NCBI GenBank assembly: GCA_020853845.1
Contig: JADYYD010000102.1
Location: forward strand, 1-45,665
Direction of reading: 5' to 3'
Source: Candidatus Melainabacteria bacterium
GTDB lineage: Bacteria; Cyanobacteriota; Vampirovibrionia; Obscuribacterales; Obscuribacteraceae
DNA: 45,665 nucleotides
This document shows, in pieces, positions 16,946 to 26,460 of this stretch. Made by a program: the position numbers and the translations under genes. Below the pieces are notes generated by a model. It was not told the origin of the DNA, did no database searches, and saw only the letters and a program-made list of their open reading frames with translations. The stretch's first letter is position 1; every line of letters starts with the position of its first letter.

Positions 16946-19900
16946 GGCTTGCCCCTGTGATGGCGTCTGCCGAGCATGCGGCGTCGTCTTGCCAAAGGAG
17001 TTTCTTCGGCAGCAGATGATGCTCCCGCCTTGTCATCACCGGCGGTGTCGTCTTCATCTTCGTCGTCTTTTGCTTTATTCTCTTCGCTGTCTTTCGCTTC
17101 GGCGCTATTATCATCTTGGGCAGCCGCTTCGTGCGCTTCTTCGCTTCCGGTTTCTTGCGTTTGGTCTTGATCAGATTGAGCGTCGCAGGAAGAATCGTCG
17201 TCGTTGTCTTTCTGCACCTGTTCTTTCTGATCTTCTTTCTCTTCTTTTTCTTCTTCTTGATCTTCTTGCGCTTCGGCTTCTTGAACGTCCGCAGGTTCTT
17301 CAACTTGTGAATTGTCGCTTAAAGAAGATCGCTCGTCTTTCTCGGCGTTCGTATCCTGTGGCTCATAAACAGCGGCTGCAAGCTCGTCCAGTGCTTCCTT
17401 CGGCTCGTCTAATTGCGGCTCATCAGAAGATTGTTCTGCCGGTGAATGTTCTTCGGATGTCTGGTCATTTGAATCTTGATGGTCTGAGGACGGTTCATCG
17501 ACTTGTTCTGAATCGTCTGAAATCGGCTGGTCGATTGGAGTCTCGTCCGCCGTCGTCAGACCATTTTCTGAATTCTGCGATTCGTCCGTTTCATCAGCAT
17601 CATCCAAACCAATCACGATGCGTGGATTAGATCGGCGCTCTTCCGGTCCTTTTTGATAGGAGCCCTCTTCCGTTTCCAGCGAGTCGCTGGCTTCTACAAA
17701 GGAGTCAGCGCTGTCAGTCGAGCTGGTGGCGACCTTTTCCGCTGTTTCCTGCGCGGGATGAACGTAGCCTCCGCTGATCGATCTGCGATCGATATCCGCT
17801 GTTGCGCTGCGCGAATCTTCCAGTGATTCATCTTCCGGCACTTCGACGACAGCTTCTTCGCCGGTCGCCTGTCCGGAAATCTTGTTGCCTTGCTGGTCTA
17901 GTTGCAATTCGAATGGATTTTTGAGGCGCTGCCATCCACCGGAAATGCGGCGTGCTTGCGCATCTTCATCTTGTGCTTGAGACTGCTGCTGTGACTTGTC
18001 CTGGCGTTTTTGCGAGGACGGAACGATGAATTCATCATCTTCTACATCCCAGAGCGGGCGTCCGCTTTCTCCCAGCTCGTTCAAATCTTCCCTGTATTCT
18101 TCACCAAGGAAAGACTTCAACTCGTCGTCGCCGTCATCCTTTTGCTGCGGTTCGATTGCTTCAAGATCGATATGCTTGCTGATGTCTACAATCGGCTCGC
18201 TTTCCTGGCTGGCCGTGAGCGGTTTCATCTGACCCTGTTGCTCGTCTTCCGGCGAACTCCAATCGAGTTGATAGTTGCTTGGCACCGCATTCGATATCAC
18301 AAGCTGGCGGTCGCCTGATTCGCCGTCATCGCCCTTTTGCTCATCTTGCTGAGCCGATTCTTCATCTAGCTGGAAGGTGTTGTGCAATGGTGGTCTGAAA
18401 GCGGGCATCTTGTCCCGAGTTGTAGCTTGCTCTTTTTTCGTTTGTCCCTGGGCTCGCTGTTCAGCGTCAGCAAATTCTTGTCCTGCATCGCCTGACTGCA
18501 AACTGGTTGGAATGTCCGCATCAAGCAGTGTTCTTTCCGACGCGGCAAAAGCTGGAATACGCTCATGTGTCGAGTCTGTCTTGTCGCGGTTCGACGCACC
18601 CGGCTCTGCCGCCGCCAAGCCGGCGTCCACCATATGTGTCCGTTCCGAGTCTATAAGAGTAATGCTACCGGCATCCTCTTCTTCATCTTCGTCGTCATCG
18701 TCATCGTTGTTTTCGTCTTGGGAATCGACGAATCCCTGAAACTCGACTCCGCTCGATTCCATCAATCCGAGCTCGTCGCTGGATTCGGTTCCGGATTCGG
18801 TGCGGGTAAAAATATCAGCTTTGCCATACTGGCTGCCGTTGTCGTCGTCGGGCGTCAGCAATTCCGGACCGTTGTCGATATAACCTTGATGCGCCGAAGG
18901 CTCGATCGGCCTCTGGCGAGCGTCGGGTATATCATCGAGTTTAAGCAAGTCGTCTTTATAGGCTGCACCTTCGTAGGTGTCCGAAGCGACATCCTCTGCC
19001 GGACGATTGAGGGCAGGATCCATGATTGAATGAACATCCTGCAGGTCAACGTTTTTCTTCTTGCGACCTTCTTTTGATTCTTTTGCCGCCTTGGCTTCGA
19101 TTGACGGCGGCGGTGCCGCCGCGGCTGGCGCGGCAGCAGAACCGGAGGACGATGCCGTACCTGATGTACCACCACCCACGGTGCCCGGTGGAACCGTGTC
19201 AAATCCGCTCTTCGCCGCGCTGAGCAACCCGCCCATTGTCGAAGGCGGTGCAGTAACATCACCCTCCTGCGTGCCTGACAAAAGTTTTTGCAGCATGCCG
19301 GACTTTTCGCCGTTGCCGCTCGAACGCGCTGATACCACATCCGGTGAACCCGGCGGGAGCATCTGCGCGAGCAAATTCGAGTGGCTGGTGACTTGCTCGT
19401 CGACCTTCGGTTGCAAGGGCGGCTGCTTGTACACCGGTGTTTCAACGGGGCGGTTCAATTCAGCCTGCGCTTCCGCTTCCACCTCTTCCAAATGATCGAG
19501 ATCGGACTGCGTGACATAACCGCGCTCGACGACTGTTTCCGAAACCGCAACGCCGCTCGATTCAAGCTCTTCCATCGCCGCCTGATACTGAACAACGGTG
19601 ATGAGCCCCTTGCGCAACAGTTTTTGCGCAAAGAGCACGGCTTCCAGTTGATACTCTTCAATAAATCCCTGTTTTACAAGAAAGCTGCCGAATTGCATTT
19701 CCGGCATCGCCTTGTGCATGTCGCAGGCGATTTCCAGCTCGGATGCCTCCAGAAGCCCGGCTACGTTCAGTAACTCGCCGATTTTGAGGTGCAGCCGCTG
19801 CCCCAGCTCGCCGGGCTTTTTCTCCTCCGGAGTCTGCGGCATCGGGACGCCACGCAGCCCCATCGTCCTTAAATCGTAGTCGGTCCTGGTAACCGGATCG

Positions 19901-20277
19901 GAAAGAATATCGTAGGCGATGCAGATGAATTTGAGGTCGTAGAGCAGCTTGTTGCGCCTGTCTATGTCCGTCGTTTCCGCCAGTTCGCGGTGAATCTGCC
20001 TGGTCAGCTTATAAAAGCGCGTGCGGACGCCTTCCATGGGCGACATCTGGGAGACGCCTAGTAAAGTGTAAATGTCAGCAAGAGGTGACTCTTTGTCTGT
20101 CATTCGCTCTGTATCCGCACCCTCACTTAATCTTATCGGGTTGCCTGTGGGCCTGGTCTTGAAAGACACCGGCCCCGCCGGACCCGTAGTTATCTCGCCG
20201 GTTTGTTCGCCGGGCGAGGGGTCAATCCGTATAGGGCCGACAAACTCATTATGCCTTTCGACAGTTGTATTAAACAC
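16942..20277 (-). CDS. Large J-like domain protein with helical repeats and acidic disordered tail
   Basis: The protein has 1111 residues. Residues 67-137 look like a DnaJ J-domain (DIYTLLGV... AYDILSDPVTRTDYDL), but the HPD tripeptide that stimulates DnaK is missing, with IHREL in its place. Residues 166-265 hold helical units like GspE/MshE N-terminal domains, shared with the Pro-rich protein at 8193-9713. From about 270 the chain is predicted disordered, rich in Asp, Glu, Gln and Ser, with an almost purely acidic stretch near 530-545 and again at 1000-1090. It ends in a strongly basic tail (RRRRMLGRRHHRGKP). No membrane helix is present. The GTG at 20277 is the first possible start; ATG 20103 would remove 58 low-complexity residues and keep all domains. 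A scaffold role is inference. Confidence 0.78.
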   Translation of the reverse strand: MFNTTVERHNEFVGPIRIDPSPGEQTGEITTGPAGPVSFKTRPTGNPIRLSEGADTERMTDKESPLADIYTLLGVSQMSPMEGVRTRFYKLTRQIHRELAETTDIDRRNKLLYDLKFICIAYDILSDPVTRTDYDLRTMGLRGVPMPQTPEEKKPGELGQRLHLKIGELLNVAGLLEASELEIACDMHKAMPEMQFGSFLVKQGFIEEYQLEAVLFAQKLLRKGLITVVQYQAAMEELESSGVAVSETVVERGYVTQSDLDHLEEVEAEAQAELNRPVETPVYKQPPLQPKVDEQVTSHSNLLAQMLPPGSPDVVSARSSGNGEKSGMLQKLLSGTQEGDVTAPPSTMGGLLSAAKSGFDTVPPGTVGGGTSGTASSSGSAAAPAAAAPPPSIEAKAAKESKEGRKKKNVDLQDVHSIMDPALNRPAEDVASDTYEGAAYKDDLLKLDDIPDARQRPIEPSAHQGYIDNGPELLTPDDDNGSQYGKADIFTRTESGTESSDELGLMESSGVEFQGFVDSQDENNDDDDDEDEEEDAGSITLIDSERTHMVDAGLAAAEPGASNRDKTDSTHERIPAFAASERTLLDADIPTSLQSGDAGQEFADAEQRAQGQTKKEQATTRDKMPAFRPPLHNTFQLDEESAQQDEQKGDDGESGDRQLVISNAVPSNYQLDWSSPEDEQQGQMKPLTASQESEPIVDISKHIDLEAIEPQQKDDGDDELKSFLGEEYREDLNELGESGRPLWDVEDDEFIVPSSQKRQDKSQQQSQAQDEDAQARRISGGWQRLKNPFELQLDQQGNKISGQATGEEAVVEVPEDESLEDSRSATADIDRRSISGGYVHPAQETAEKVATSSTDSADSFVEASDSLETEEGSYQKGPEERRSNPRIVIGLDDADETDESQNSENGLTTADETPIDQPISDDSEQVDEPSSDHQDSNDQTSEEHSPAEQSSDEPQLDEPKEALDELAAAVYEPQDTNAEKDERSSLSDNSQVEEPADVQEAEAQEDQEEEKEEKEDQKEQVQKDNDDDSSCDAQSDQDQTQETGSEEAHEAAAQDDNSAEAKDSEENKAKDDEDEDDTAGDDKAGASSAAEETPLARRRRMLGRRHHRGKP

Positions 20278-20425
20278 TTAATGTATTTTCTTATGCAGTT
20301 GAGTATTTGCTTGGCATCCGTAACCAGTACCCTACAACGCTGAGGGTGGCGAATTTATAGGGAATTTGCCAATACAATTAACGGTCGGCCGAACGGTCGA
20401 AGTTATCAGTCTTTTGGAAACCATC

Positions 20426-21160
20426 GTGAGCAAAGACAGTCTTATGGAAGCCCTGGAACTGCACAGGGATGTACTTTCCGCACTTGATGCCGATAAAGTG
20501 GAGAAGGTGCGAATTTTTCTCAAATCCCTGATTACCTTCAACGAGCATACTAATTTGGTCGCAAAAGCCGAGGCCGGCACGCTTGTAGAGCGCCACGTCC
20601 TCGATTCTTTGACCCTGGTGCCCATCATCAAGCGTTTTCTGCCCCCAGAAGTGCCAGTCAGTCTTGTCGATGTAGGCGCTGGTGGCGGTTTTCCAGGCGT
20701 AATTCTTGCTATTGCCCTGGATGAATTGAAGGTGTCGTTAGTGGAAGCGACCGCCAAAAAGTGCCGATTTCTTGAAATGGCGGACGATTTGCTCAAATTG
20801 AAAAATCCCATCACCGTCGTCAATGGGCGGGCTGAAGAATTGGGCGTGCTGGAGGACTACCGGGGCGGTTTTGACATGGCGACCGCGCGGGCAGTGGGCT
20901 CGACGGCGCTTGTCAGCGAGCTTCTTGTGCCGTTGCTGAAGGTGGGCGGCTTCGCCCTGCTGCAAAAGACGAAAAGTCAGCTCGACCAGGAGATGAGCAT
21001 CGCTGAAAAACGGCTTAAGGAGATGGGGGCGGGCGTCGAAGAGATGGTCAATATCGAACCCGGCAATGACGAAACCGAGCGCGTGGTGCTGGTTTTGAAA
21101 AAACTTTCCGAGACGCCGGCCGGTTATCCGCGCCCATGGTCGCGAATCAAGCGTGATTGA
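20426..21160 (+). CDS. rsmG: 16S rRNA (guanine-N7)-methyltransferase RsmG
   Basis: RsmG (GidB) methylates N7 of G527 in 16S rRNA, and its loss gives low-level streptomycin resistance in many bacteria. The protein of about 244 residues has the family's N-terminal helices ending FNEHTNLVAKAE, the HVLDSL segment, the SAM-binding loop DVGAGGGFPG (82-91), the EATAKKCRFLE strand, and the RAV motif. The length is normal. The start is uncertain. GTG 20426 has GGA 7 bases upstream and gives the usual N-terminus. An in-frame TTG at 20366 would add 20 residues, but its AGGGA is only 2 bases away, too close to work. The gene is divergent from the J-like protein gene and converges on an unknown gene. Confidence 0.93.
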   Translation: MSKDSLMEALELHRDVLSALDADKVEKVRIFLKSLITFNEHTNLVAKAEAGTLVERHVLDSLTLVPIIKRFLPPEVPVSLVDVGAGGGFPGVILAIALDELKVSLVEATAKKCRFLEMADDLLKLKNPITVVNGRAEELGVLEDYRGGFDMATARAVGSTALVSELLVPLLKVGGFALLQKTKSQLDQEMSIAEKRLKEMGAGVEEMVNIEPGNDETERVVLVLKKLSETPAGYPRPWSRIKRD

Positions 21161-21182
21161 GCCGAAATTTTGAATTGAAACT

Positions 21183-22142
21183 TTAGCCGCCGGCCGGCAT
21201 AGCCCAGTTGGTGGGCTCGGTTCCGCCGGTAGCGGTCCACTCTTGCTGCGGTTCGTCGTCGTCCGAAGGCGGTACCATCCAGCCTTCCGCCGATGCCTGC
21301 AATCTTGCTTGCGCCAGGTCTGTGTCGACGGACAGCTCCATGAGCCGTCTTTTGCTGCCGAACATATATTGAGCCCGATTGATCAATGCCGTCACATCCA
21401 GGCATTCATGGGCAAAAATGATGTTGTCCGGATGCCGGTACCAGTCATCGCCGGTCGGGACAATAATGTCGGCAACCAGGTCGCCAACCTGTAAGTAAGC
21501 AGGCGGGCGGCTGGCGCGCGGCGGCCAATTAAGAGTATAGATTTTGGTGTCGAAGCCGAGGCACTCCACTCTGCCCAGATGGGGCGAGGTGTGCTCTTCA
21601 ATGGTAAATCCGGCTTCCTCGTAGGCACGCAGCTCTTCATGCCAGAACTCGCGGATGACTTCTTGCAATGTGTCCATATGCGGCTCCAGGCGCCACATCT
21701 CGGTGGTCGGCATATAAGAATGCGAGGGCACGAACTCCCAGTTCTCTTCGCCGTATATGACATCGAACTGGTGCGTATATGCGTAAGAGGTCATTAAGAC
21801 GCTCAACCAGATAGCGTTGTCGCGATAAACCTTGGCGTAGCTCTTTTTGAACCACTCTTGCCATTCTTCGAAAGAATCGTACTGGCTGGAGCGTTTATTG
21901 AGTCCGTCGCGCCACTCTTTTTCGTCCGGCGTCGTGTCCTCGGCGTGAAAAAACTCCGCCCAGTAGGCCGTCACAATCGCTTGCTCAAGGAGCAAAGGCT
22001 CGGTGCGCCCGACCTGCTGCTGCCACAAAGTCTGAACGGCTTTGAGAGTTTCTTCGCAGCGAGAATAGGGGTTCGAGTCTTTTAGATCAGGACGATGCCT
22101 GACCCAATCAATACCTGCTCGAATTAAGAATGCTGGATGCAT
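21183..22142 (-). CDS. Hypothetical Trp-rich acidic protein
   Basis: I do not recognise this 319-residue protein. It has no signal peptide or membrane helix, is rich in Trp, Tyr, Glu and Asp, and appears well folded, with helical segments such as SFEEWQEWFKKSYAKVYRDNAIW. The C-terminal 35 residues are acidic and low-complexity. The frame is open throughout with codon use like its neighbours, so it is a real gene. The ribosome site is poor. Its 3' end lies 22 bases from the convergent rsmG stop. About 110 bases separate its start from the sulfurtransferase stop upstream on the same strand, so it could be a distal member of that operon. Confidence 0.65.
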   Translation of the reverse strand: MHPAFLIRAGIDWVRHRPDLKDSNPYSRCEETLKAVQTLWQQQVGRTEPLLLEQAIVTAYWAEFFHAEDTTPDEKEWRDGLNKRSSQYDSFEEWQEWFKKSYAKVYRDNAIWLSVLMTSYAYTHQFDVIYGEENWEFVPSHSYMPTTEMWRLEPHMDTLQEVIREFWHEELRAYEEAGFTIEEHTSPHLGRVECLGFDTKIYTLNWPPRASRPPAYLQVGDLVADIIVPTGDDWYRHPDNIIFAHECLDVTALINRAQYMFGSKRRLMELSVDTDLAQARLQASAEGWMVPPSDDDEPQQEWTATGGTEPTNWAMPAGG

Positions 22143-22251
22143 AGACAGTAAGACTATATCAACTGTTCAAGCACTTGGTATCTGGGTGGAGGGGGCTGTG
22201 CCCGCACAGGCTCGGTTCGACTGTGCTTTGTAGGGACATTGTTTGCGAATC

Positions 22252-23139
22252 TTAAGTTTCGCCGTCCCGGTCGTCATGGCAACCGGATATCACGGTCAAT
22301 TCCGGATTGTGCGACCATTCCATGAGAGAGCCGTCGTAGACGGGCAAGATTGCGCCGGTCGCCAATTCAAAGAGCAGTGCGAAGGTCGCCGCCCTGACCC
22401 CCACTTCGCAATAGGTCGCTTTTATATCAATGGCGCCTTCGGATTCTAAGAGGCTAAGGAATTGTTCGTTGCCTATGAAGCGACCGTCGCTGGCAAAATA
22501 TCTGTCGAACCAGATATTTACCGACCTGGGGATGTGACCCATGCGCGGTTGGTAGTCATACAATCGTCCCTCGAATTCCATAGGCGAACGAGTGTCTACC
22601 AAGAGCGGCTCGCATCCACGGTCGCCGTCCAGAAGTTTCTTCACGCCGTCAATATCGATGCGCCGCTCATGCTGAAGCGCAACTTCGAACTTTGCTCTTT
22701 TCGGCTCAACGATTTTGGTTGAAACTTCACCCCTGGAATTTAACCAGGCATTGTATCCACCATCGAGGATGTAAACCTTCTCGATACCGAAGTAAAGCAG
22801 CATCCAGGCCAGTCGTCCTTCTCGTCCTTTGGATGCAATTCCGGATGAGTAAAGAATGACTGTGCCACTGTTAGTAATACCAAGGTCACCCAGTGATTTC
22901 TCAATGTTCTCAATTGAATCGACGTCGAGATTTCCCCAGTAGCCCGGCTCGAATAAAGTAGATTTGGCTGTCGGAGGGGCTTTCGCGCACCATTGAAACC
23001 ATTGATTGGAAATTGCGCTCTGGATATGACATTGAGAAAATTCGAGTTCTTCGCGGGTGTCGATTAGGACAGCGTCTGTTTCTCTGGCAAGCAACTCTTT
23101 CAATGCACCGGCATCAATAAGATGTATGGATTGTTTCAC
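22252..23139 (-). CDS. Tandem-rhodanese sulfurtransferase (SseA type)
   Basis: This 295-residue enzyme has two rhodanese domains and transfers sulfur from thiosulfate or 3-mercaptopyruvate to thiophilic acceptors. The first domain (about 5-140) is inactive by design, with LYSSGIASKGREGR where the active loop would be. The second (about 160-285) has catalytic Cys244 in the loop CEVGVRA. The usual 3-mercaptopyruvate loop is CGSGVTA and the thiosulfate loop CRKGVT, so the substrate cannot be assigned from this variant. There is no signal peptide, so it is cytoplasmic. The ATG overlaps the malQ stop by four bases (ATGA), showing translational coupling. It is last in the purB-malQ-sulfurtransferase transcription unit. 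Confidence 0.88.
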   Translation of the reverse strand: MKQSIHLIDAGALKELLARETDAVLIDTREELEFSQCHIQSAISNQWFQWCAKAPPTAKSTLFEPGYWGNLDVDSIENIEKSLGDLGITNSGTVILYSSGIASKGREGRLAWMLLYFGIEKVYILDGGYNAWLNSRGEVSTKIVEPKRAKFEVALQHERRIDIDGVKKLLDGDRGCEPLLVDTRSPMEFEGRLYDYQPRMGHIPRSVNIWFDRYFASDGRFIGNEQFLSLLESEGAIDIKATYCEVGVRAATFALLFELATGAILPVYDGSLMEWSHNPELTVISGCHDDRDGET

Positions 23140-24863
23140 GCTTTTGTCGCCGCTGTTTTTCTAGGCTGTCTGTTGGTCTTCTCAATCAAACTTTGAAATG
23201 CGGCAATTTTGTCTGCATACTGCGGATTCTTCTCCAGCTCGTCCAGACTTGCATCCAAACGCTGGCTCCAGTTCGCGTCACCACCCTGCCCTGGTTCGTT
23301 GAATCTTTGTTTGGTTCCGAGCAGATCGGTAATCATCAACAGTGCCAGCCAGCATGGGCTTTCCATCAGCGTTTTAAGAAAAGTCTCGTGCAGTTCCGGT
23401 GTGAACTGCAAGGGCGGATTGTCTTCATCGAGAGAAAGAAATCGCATCAAGCGCTGCACTTCCTTCCAACCCTCATTGCCGTCCGGACCGTGCCACCATT
23501 CGACCAATCTATCGTAAAAGGCTTTGAGCGGTTCGTGATCGTGAGTGCCGTAGGTGCCCAGGCTGAGCGGCTCCATCTCGTCACTTGGTTTGAAGGAGCG
23601 GTCTTCCTCGTTTCGCTCGAATATTGGGATTGCAAAACCGGCCATGCCCAGAGAGCGAAGCAATGGACGTACATATTTAGGCACGACGCCCAAATCTTCG
23701 GCAACGATCCAGGCGTTGCCGGATGCCTCCATGATCATTTCCAGGAAGACTTTGCCTTCCTTTTCGTTCAGTTTTGCATCTTCCGGCTTCTCGTCCGAAC
23801 GCGGCAAGAACTGCGGAAGCTCCCCTCCGGTCTTCTTCTTCGCCTCTTCTTCAGTTAGTTCGGTAAACTCCCAGTTGTGCTCGGGAATCCAGGGGAAAGA
23901 ATAGATGCGGAAAAATCCGAGCACGTGATCGATGCGAAAATCGTGAAATATCGAAGTGCATTTGCCTACACGCTGGCGCCACCACTGGTAGTTTTCAGCC
24001 TTGTGCTTCTTCCACGCGTATGACGGTACACCCCAGTTCTGACCCCATTTTTGCGTAAACGGATCGCCCTGGAAATACGCTTCGGGCGGAGCGCCGCCTG
24101 ACCATTGAAGATCGAACAGATCTCTTTGCGCCCAAACATCAGCGCTGTATCGACTGACACCAAATGGAATATCACCCATCAAACGCACATTGTGCTCATC
24201 GGCGTATTTTCTCACAGCCGTCCATTGCTCGAATGCTTGCCATTGGACAAATTCGTAGTAGCTGATCAGCCGCTCGAAATCAGCTTTCTTGGGGCTCTTG
24301 GCAATGCAGGCGATGGCGTTCTTTGGGTCTCTGAAATCTTCTTCCCATCCGGTCCACACACTGCTGCCGTCATGGTGATCGACAAGCGTGCGAAACAGCG
24401 CATACGGTATCAACCAGCGTTCGTTGTTTTTGCGAAATTCGGCAAAGCGTTTTACGTCGGCGGCATTTTTCTCTTCGTGAAAAACATCGAATGCGATGCG
24501 CAAAAGCGCATGTTTCAACGCTTTCACTTCATCGTATTTTACCGACCCTTCGTCCAATCTTTGTCGAACCTGTTCGGTTATGACCGAATGAAAGTTTTCC
24601 TTGCTCAACCACTGAATCGCATTCGGTGTCACGGACATTAATGCAGGATCGAGCGCGACCGAGCTGATTGCGGAATAAGGACTGTGATCTCCTCCGGTTT
24701 CGTTGATCGGCAGTGTCTGCAAAACTCCGATTTCATGCCGGCAGCAGAAGTCGATAGCTTGTTTTACGGCTGTCGTGTCACCGATGCCGAGGTCATCAGA
24801 GTGACGGAGTGCAAACACCGGTACCAGAATTCCTGCCAGCTTTTTCGTCGGATCTATTTTCAT
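23136..24863 (-). CDS. malQ: 4-alpha-glucanotransferase (amylomaltase, GH77)
   Basis: This 575-residue GH77 enzyme disproportionates alpha-1,4-glucans, feeding maltodextrin and glycogen metabolism. The catalytic triad is complete: nucleophile Asp312 in DFRIDHVLGFFR, acid/base Glu389 in IVAEDLG, and Asp442 in GTHDHEP. Other family motifs are LMGDIPFGVSRYSADVW (228-244) and the 250s loop with GGAPPEAY. Length fits the plant/bacterial amylomaltase type. It starts 35 bases after the purB stop and overlaps the sulfurtransferase start. No glycogen or maltose genes are nearby, so its pairing with purB is probably by shared transcription only. Confidence 0.95.
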   Translation of the reverse strand: MKIDPTKKLAGILVPVFALRHSDDLGIGDTTAVKQAIDFCCRHEIGVLQTLPINETGGDHSPYSAISSVALDPALMSVTPNAIQWLSKENFHSVITEQVRQRLDEGSVKYDEVKALKHALLRIAFDVFHEEKNAADVKRFAEFRKNNERWLIPYALFRTLVDHHDGSSVWTGWEEDFRDPKNAIACIAKSPKKADFERLISYYEFVQWQAFEQWTAVRKYADEHNVRLMGDIPFGVSRYSADVWAQRDLFDLQWSGGAPPEAYFQGDPFTQKWGQNWGVPSYAWKKHKAENYQWWRQRVGKCTSIFHDFRIDHVLGFFRIYSFPWIPEHNWEFTELTEEEAKKKTGGELPQFLPRSDEKPEDAKLNEKEGKVFLEMIMEASGNAWIVAEDLGVVPKYVRPLLRSLGMAGFAIPIFERNEEDRSFKPSDEMEPLSLGTYGTHDHEPLKAFYDRLVEWWHGPDGNEGWKEVQRLMRFLSLDEDNPPLQFTPELHETFLKTLMESPCWLALLMITDLLGTKQRFNEPGQGGDANWSQRLDASLDELEKNPQYADKIAAFQSLIEKTNRQPRKTAATKA

Positions 24864-24898
24864 TGCCGATGTTCCATCTCAATCAGTCGCAGTCAAAC

Positions 24899-26194
24899 TC
24901 AAACACCAAGCCGCTCGAAGACGACATCGATGTTTTTCAAATATTCACCGGGATCGAAACACGCGGCAATTTCTTCTTTGCGCAAGTGTTTGGTCACTGA
25001 CGGGTCATTGGACAGGTAATCCTTGAAGTTGCCGTTGTCTGAATTCCACGCCTTCATCGCATTGGTTTGCACCAGTTTGTAAGCGTCTTCTCTGCTCAAT
25101 CCTTTGTCGATCAATTTGAGCATCACTGCTTGCGAGAAAATCACGCCGCCGAAAACATCGAGGTTGCGCTGCATGTTTTTCTCGTAGACGACAAGACCGC
25201 TCATAATCTTGGTGAAACGCGCCAGCATATAGTCGAGCAAAATTGTCGAGTCTGGAATAATCACGCGCTCGACGGATGAATGGCTGATGTCGCGCTCGTG
25301 CCAGAGCGGTATATTTTCCAGCGCGGCCATGGCGTTGCCGCGCAAAATGCGGGCAAGACCGGTGATGTTCTCCGAGCCGACCGGGTTGCGTTTGTGCGGC
25401 ATCGCAGACGAGCCCTTTTGTCCTTGCGAGAAAGGCTCTTCCACTTCAAGCACATCTGTGCGCTGCAAGTGTCTGATTTCGGTGGCGAATTTTTCCAGCG
25501 ACGAGCCGATTAGCGCCAGCGTGAAAAGATAGTGGGCATGCCTGTCGCGCTGAATAATCTGGGTTGAGATTTTGGCGGGAGTCAGTCCCAAAACTTCGCA
25601 AGTCAGTCTTTCAACTTCGGGGGAAATATTGGAAAAAGTGCCGACCGGTCCGCTGACCATGCCGACGGAAATCCCTTCAATGGCGTCGTCCAGACGTTTT
25701 TGATGCCGCCTTACTTCCTCGAGCCAGACGCCGAGTTTAAAGCCGAACGTGAGCGGCTCGGCATGAATGCCGTGCGAACGCCCGATTTGCACGGTGCCTT
25801 TGTGTTTGCGCACTTGACCAAGAATCGCGTCGTGCAATGCATTGAGCTCTTTCTTGATCATCTCGCCGGCGCGCTTCATATTGATGGCAAGCGCCGTATC
25901 GATGACATCGGAGCTGGTCAAGCCAAGATGGATAAAGCGAGAATTCTCGCCGACGTTTTCGTTGACGTTGGTCAAGAAGGCGATGACGTCGTGTTTTACT
26001 TCTTCTTCAATCTCTTTGATTCTCTCGACATCGAATTTCGCTTTCGTTTTGATGTCTGCCAGCGCTGCGGCTGGAATGGCTCCCAACTTCACTTGCGCCT
26101 CGCAAACTGCGATTTCGACTTCGAGCCAGGTTTGAAATCTCGCCTGGTCCGTCCAGAGCGCGCCCATTTCTTTGCGAGTGTAACGGTCAATCAA
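24899..26194 (-). CDS. purB: Adenylosuccinate lyase
   Basis: PurB removes fumarate from SAICAR and adenylosuccinate, two steps of purine biosynthesis. The 431-residue protein carries the fumarase/aspartase superfamily signature GSSAMPHKRNP (261-271) with the catalytic Ser loop, the second conserved region GLTSSDVIDTA (91-101), and His141 in GRSHGIHAEP. The N-terminus MIDRYTRKEMGALWTDQ matches the family exactly when translation begins at TTG 26194, which has GAGG 8 bases upstream. No ATG fits. It is the first gene of the unit with malQ and the sulfurtransferase. It is divergent from the Usp gene, with 266 bases between starts. Confidence 0.97.
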   Translation of the reverse strand: MIDRYTRKEMGALWTDQARFQTWLEVEIAVCEAQVKLGAIPAAALADIKTKAKFDVERIKEIEEEVKHDVIAFLTNVNENVGENSRFIHLGLTSSDVIDTALAINMKRAGEMIKKELNALHDAILGQVRKHKGTVQIGRSHGIHAEPLTFGFKLGVWLEEVRRHQKRLDDAIEGISVGMVSGPVGTFSNISPEVERLTCEVLGLTPAKISTQIIQRDRHAHYLFTLALIGSSLEKFATEIRHLQRTDVLEVEEPFSQGQKGSSAMPHKRNPVGSENITGLARILRGNAMAALENIPLWHERDISHSSVERVIIPDSTILLDYMLARFTKIMSGLVVYEKNMQRNLDVFGGVIFSQAVMLKLIDKGLSREDAYKLVQTNAMKAWNSDNGNFKDYLSNDPSVTKHLRKEEIAACFDPGEYLKNIDVVFERLGV

Positions 26195-26322
26195 TGCAAA
26201 AACCTCGGCTTTCGCCTTTGCAGGCCTGGATAGGAAACGACCGCTATTTTACGACGTCGCGCTGGGCGCCGTACTGGACAAATGAATTCGGTTAACAACT
26301 AGGTACTTAACATTCATCCTTA

Positions 26323-26332
26323 AACCGCGGTT
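26323..26332. repeat. Perfect palindrome AACCGCGGTT in divergent promoter region
   Basis: This 10-bp palindrome lies midway between the divergent purB and usp starts, so it may be an operator. A small hairpin (CGCTA-AAA-TAGCG, 26414-26426) overlapping a TAAAAT -10-like box lies just before the usp gene. No regulator can be named. Confidence 0.35.
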
Positions 26333-26460
26333 GTCAGCATGGGCGCCCTTGCCGCGCTCTCGGCTTCCCGCTCGAAACTCACCCGGGCGCTGGGCGTTAA
26401 TGCTTTGCCGACGCGCTAAAATAGCGGGCGTTTTGCATGGTTTTTCGGAGATTAAATCGC

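Noticed and set aside
16989-17630. 213-residue open frame in the region of the acidic tail
   Set aside because: It is Leu/Arg-rich from the antisense of Asp/Glu codons. The acidic protein on the minus strand has a continuous domain architecture.
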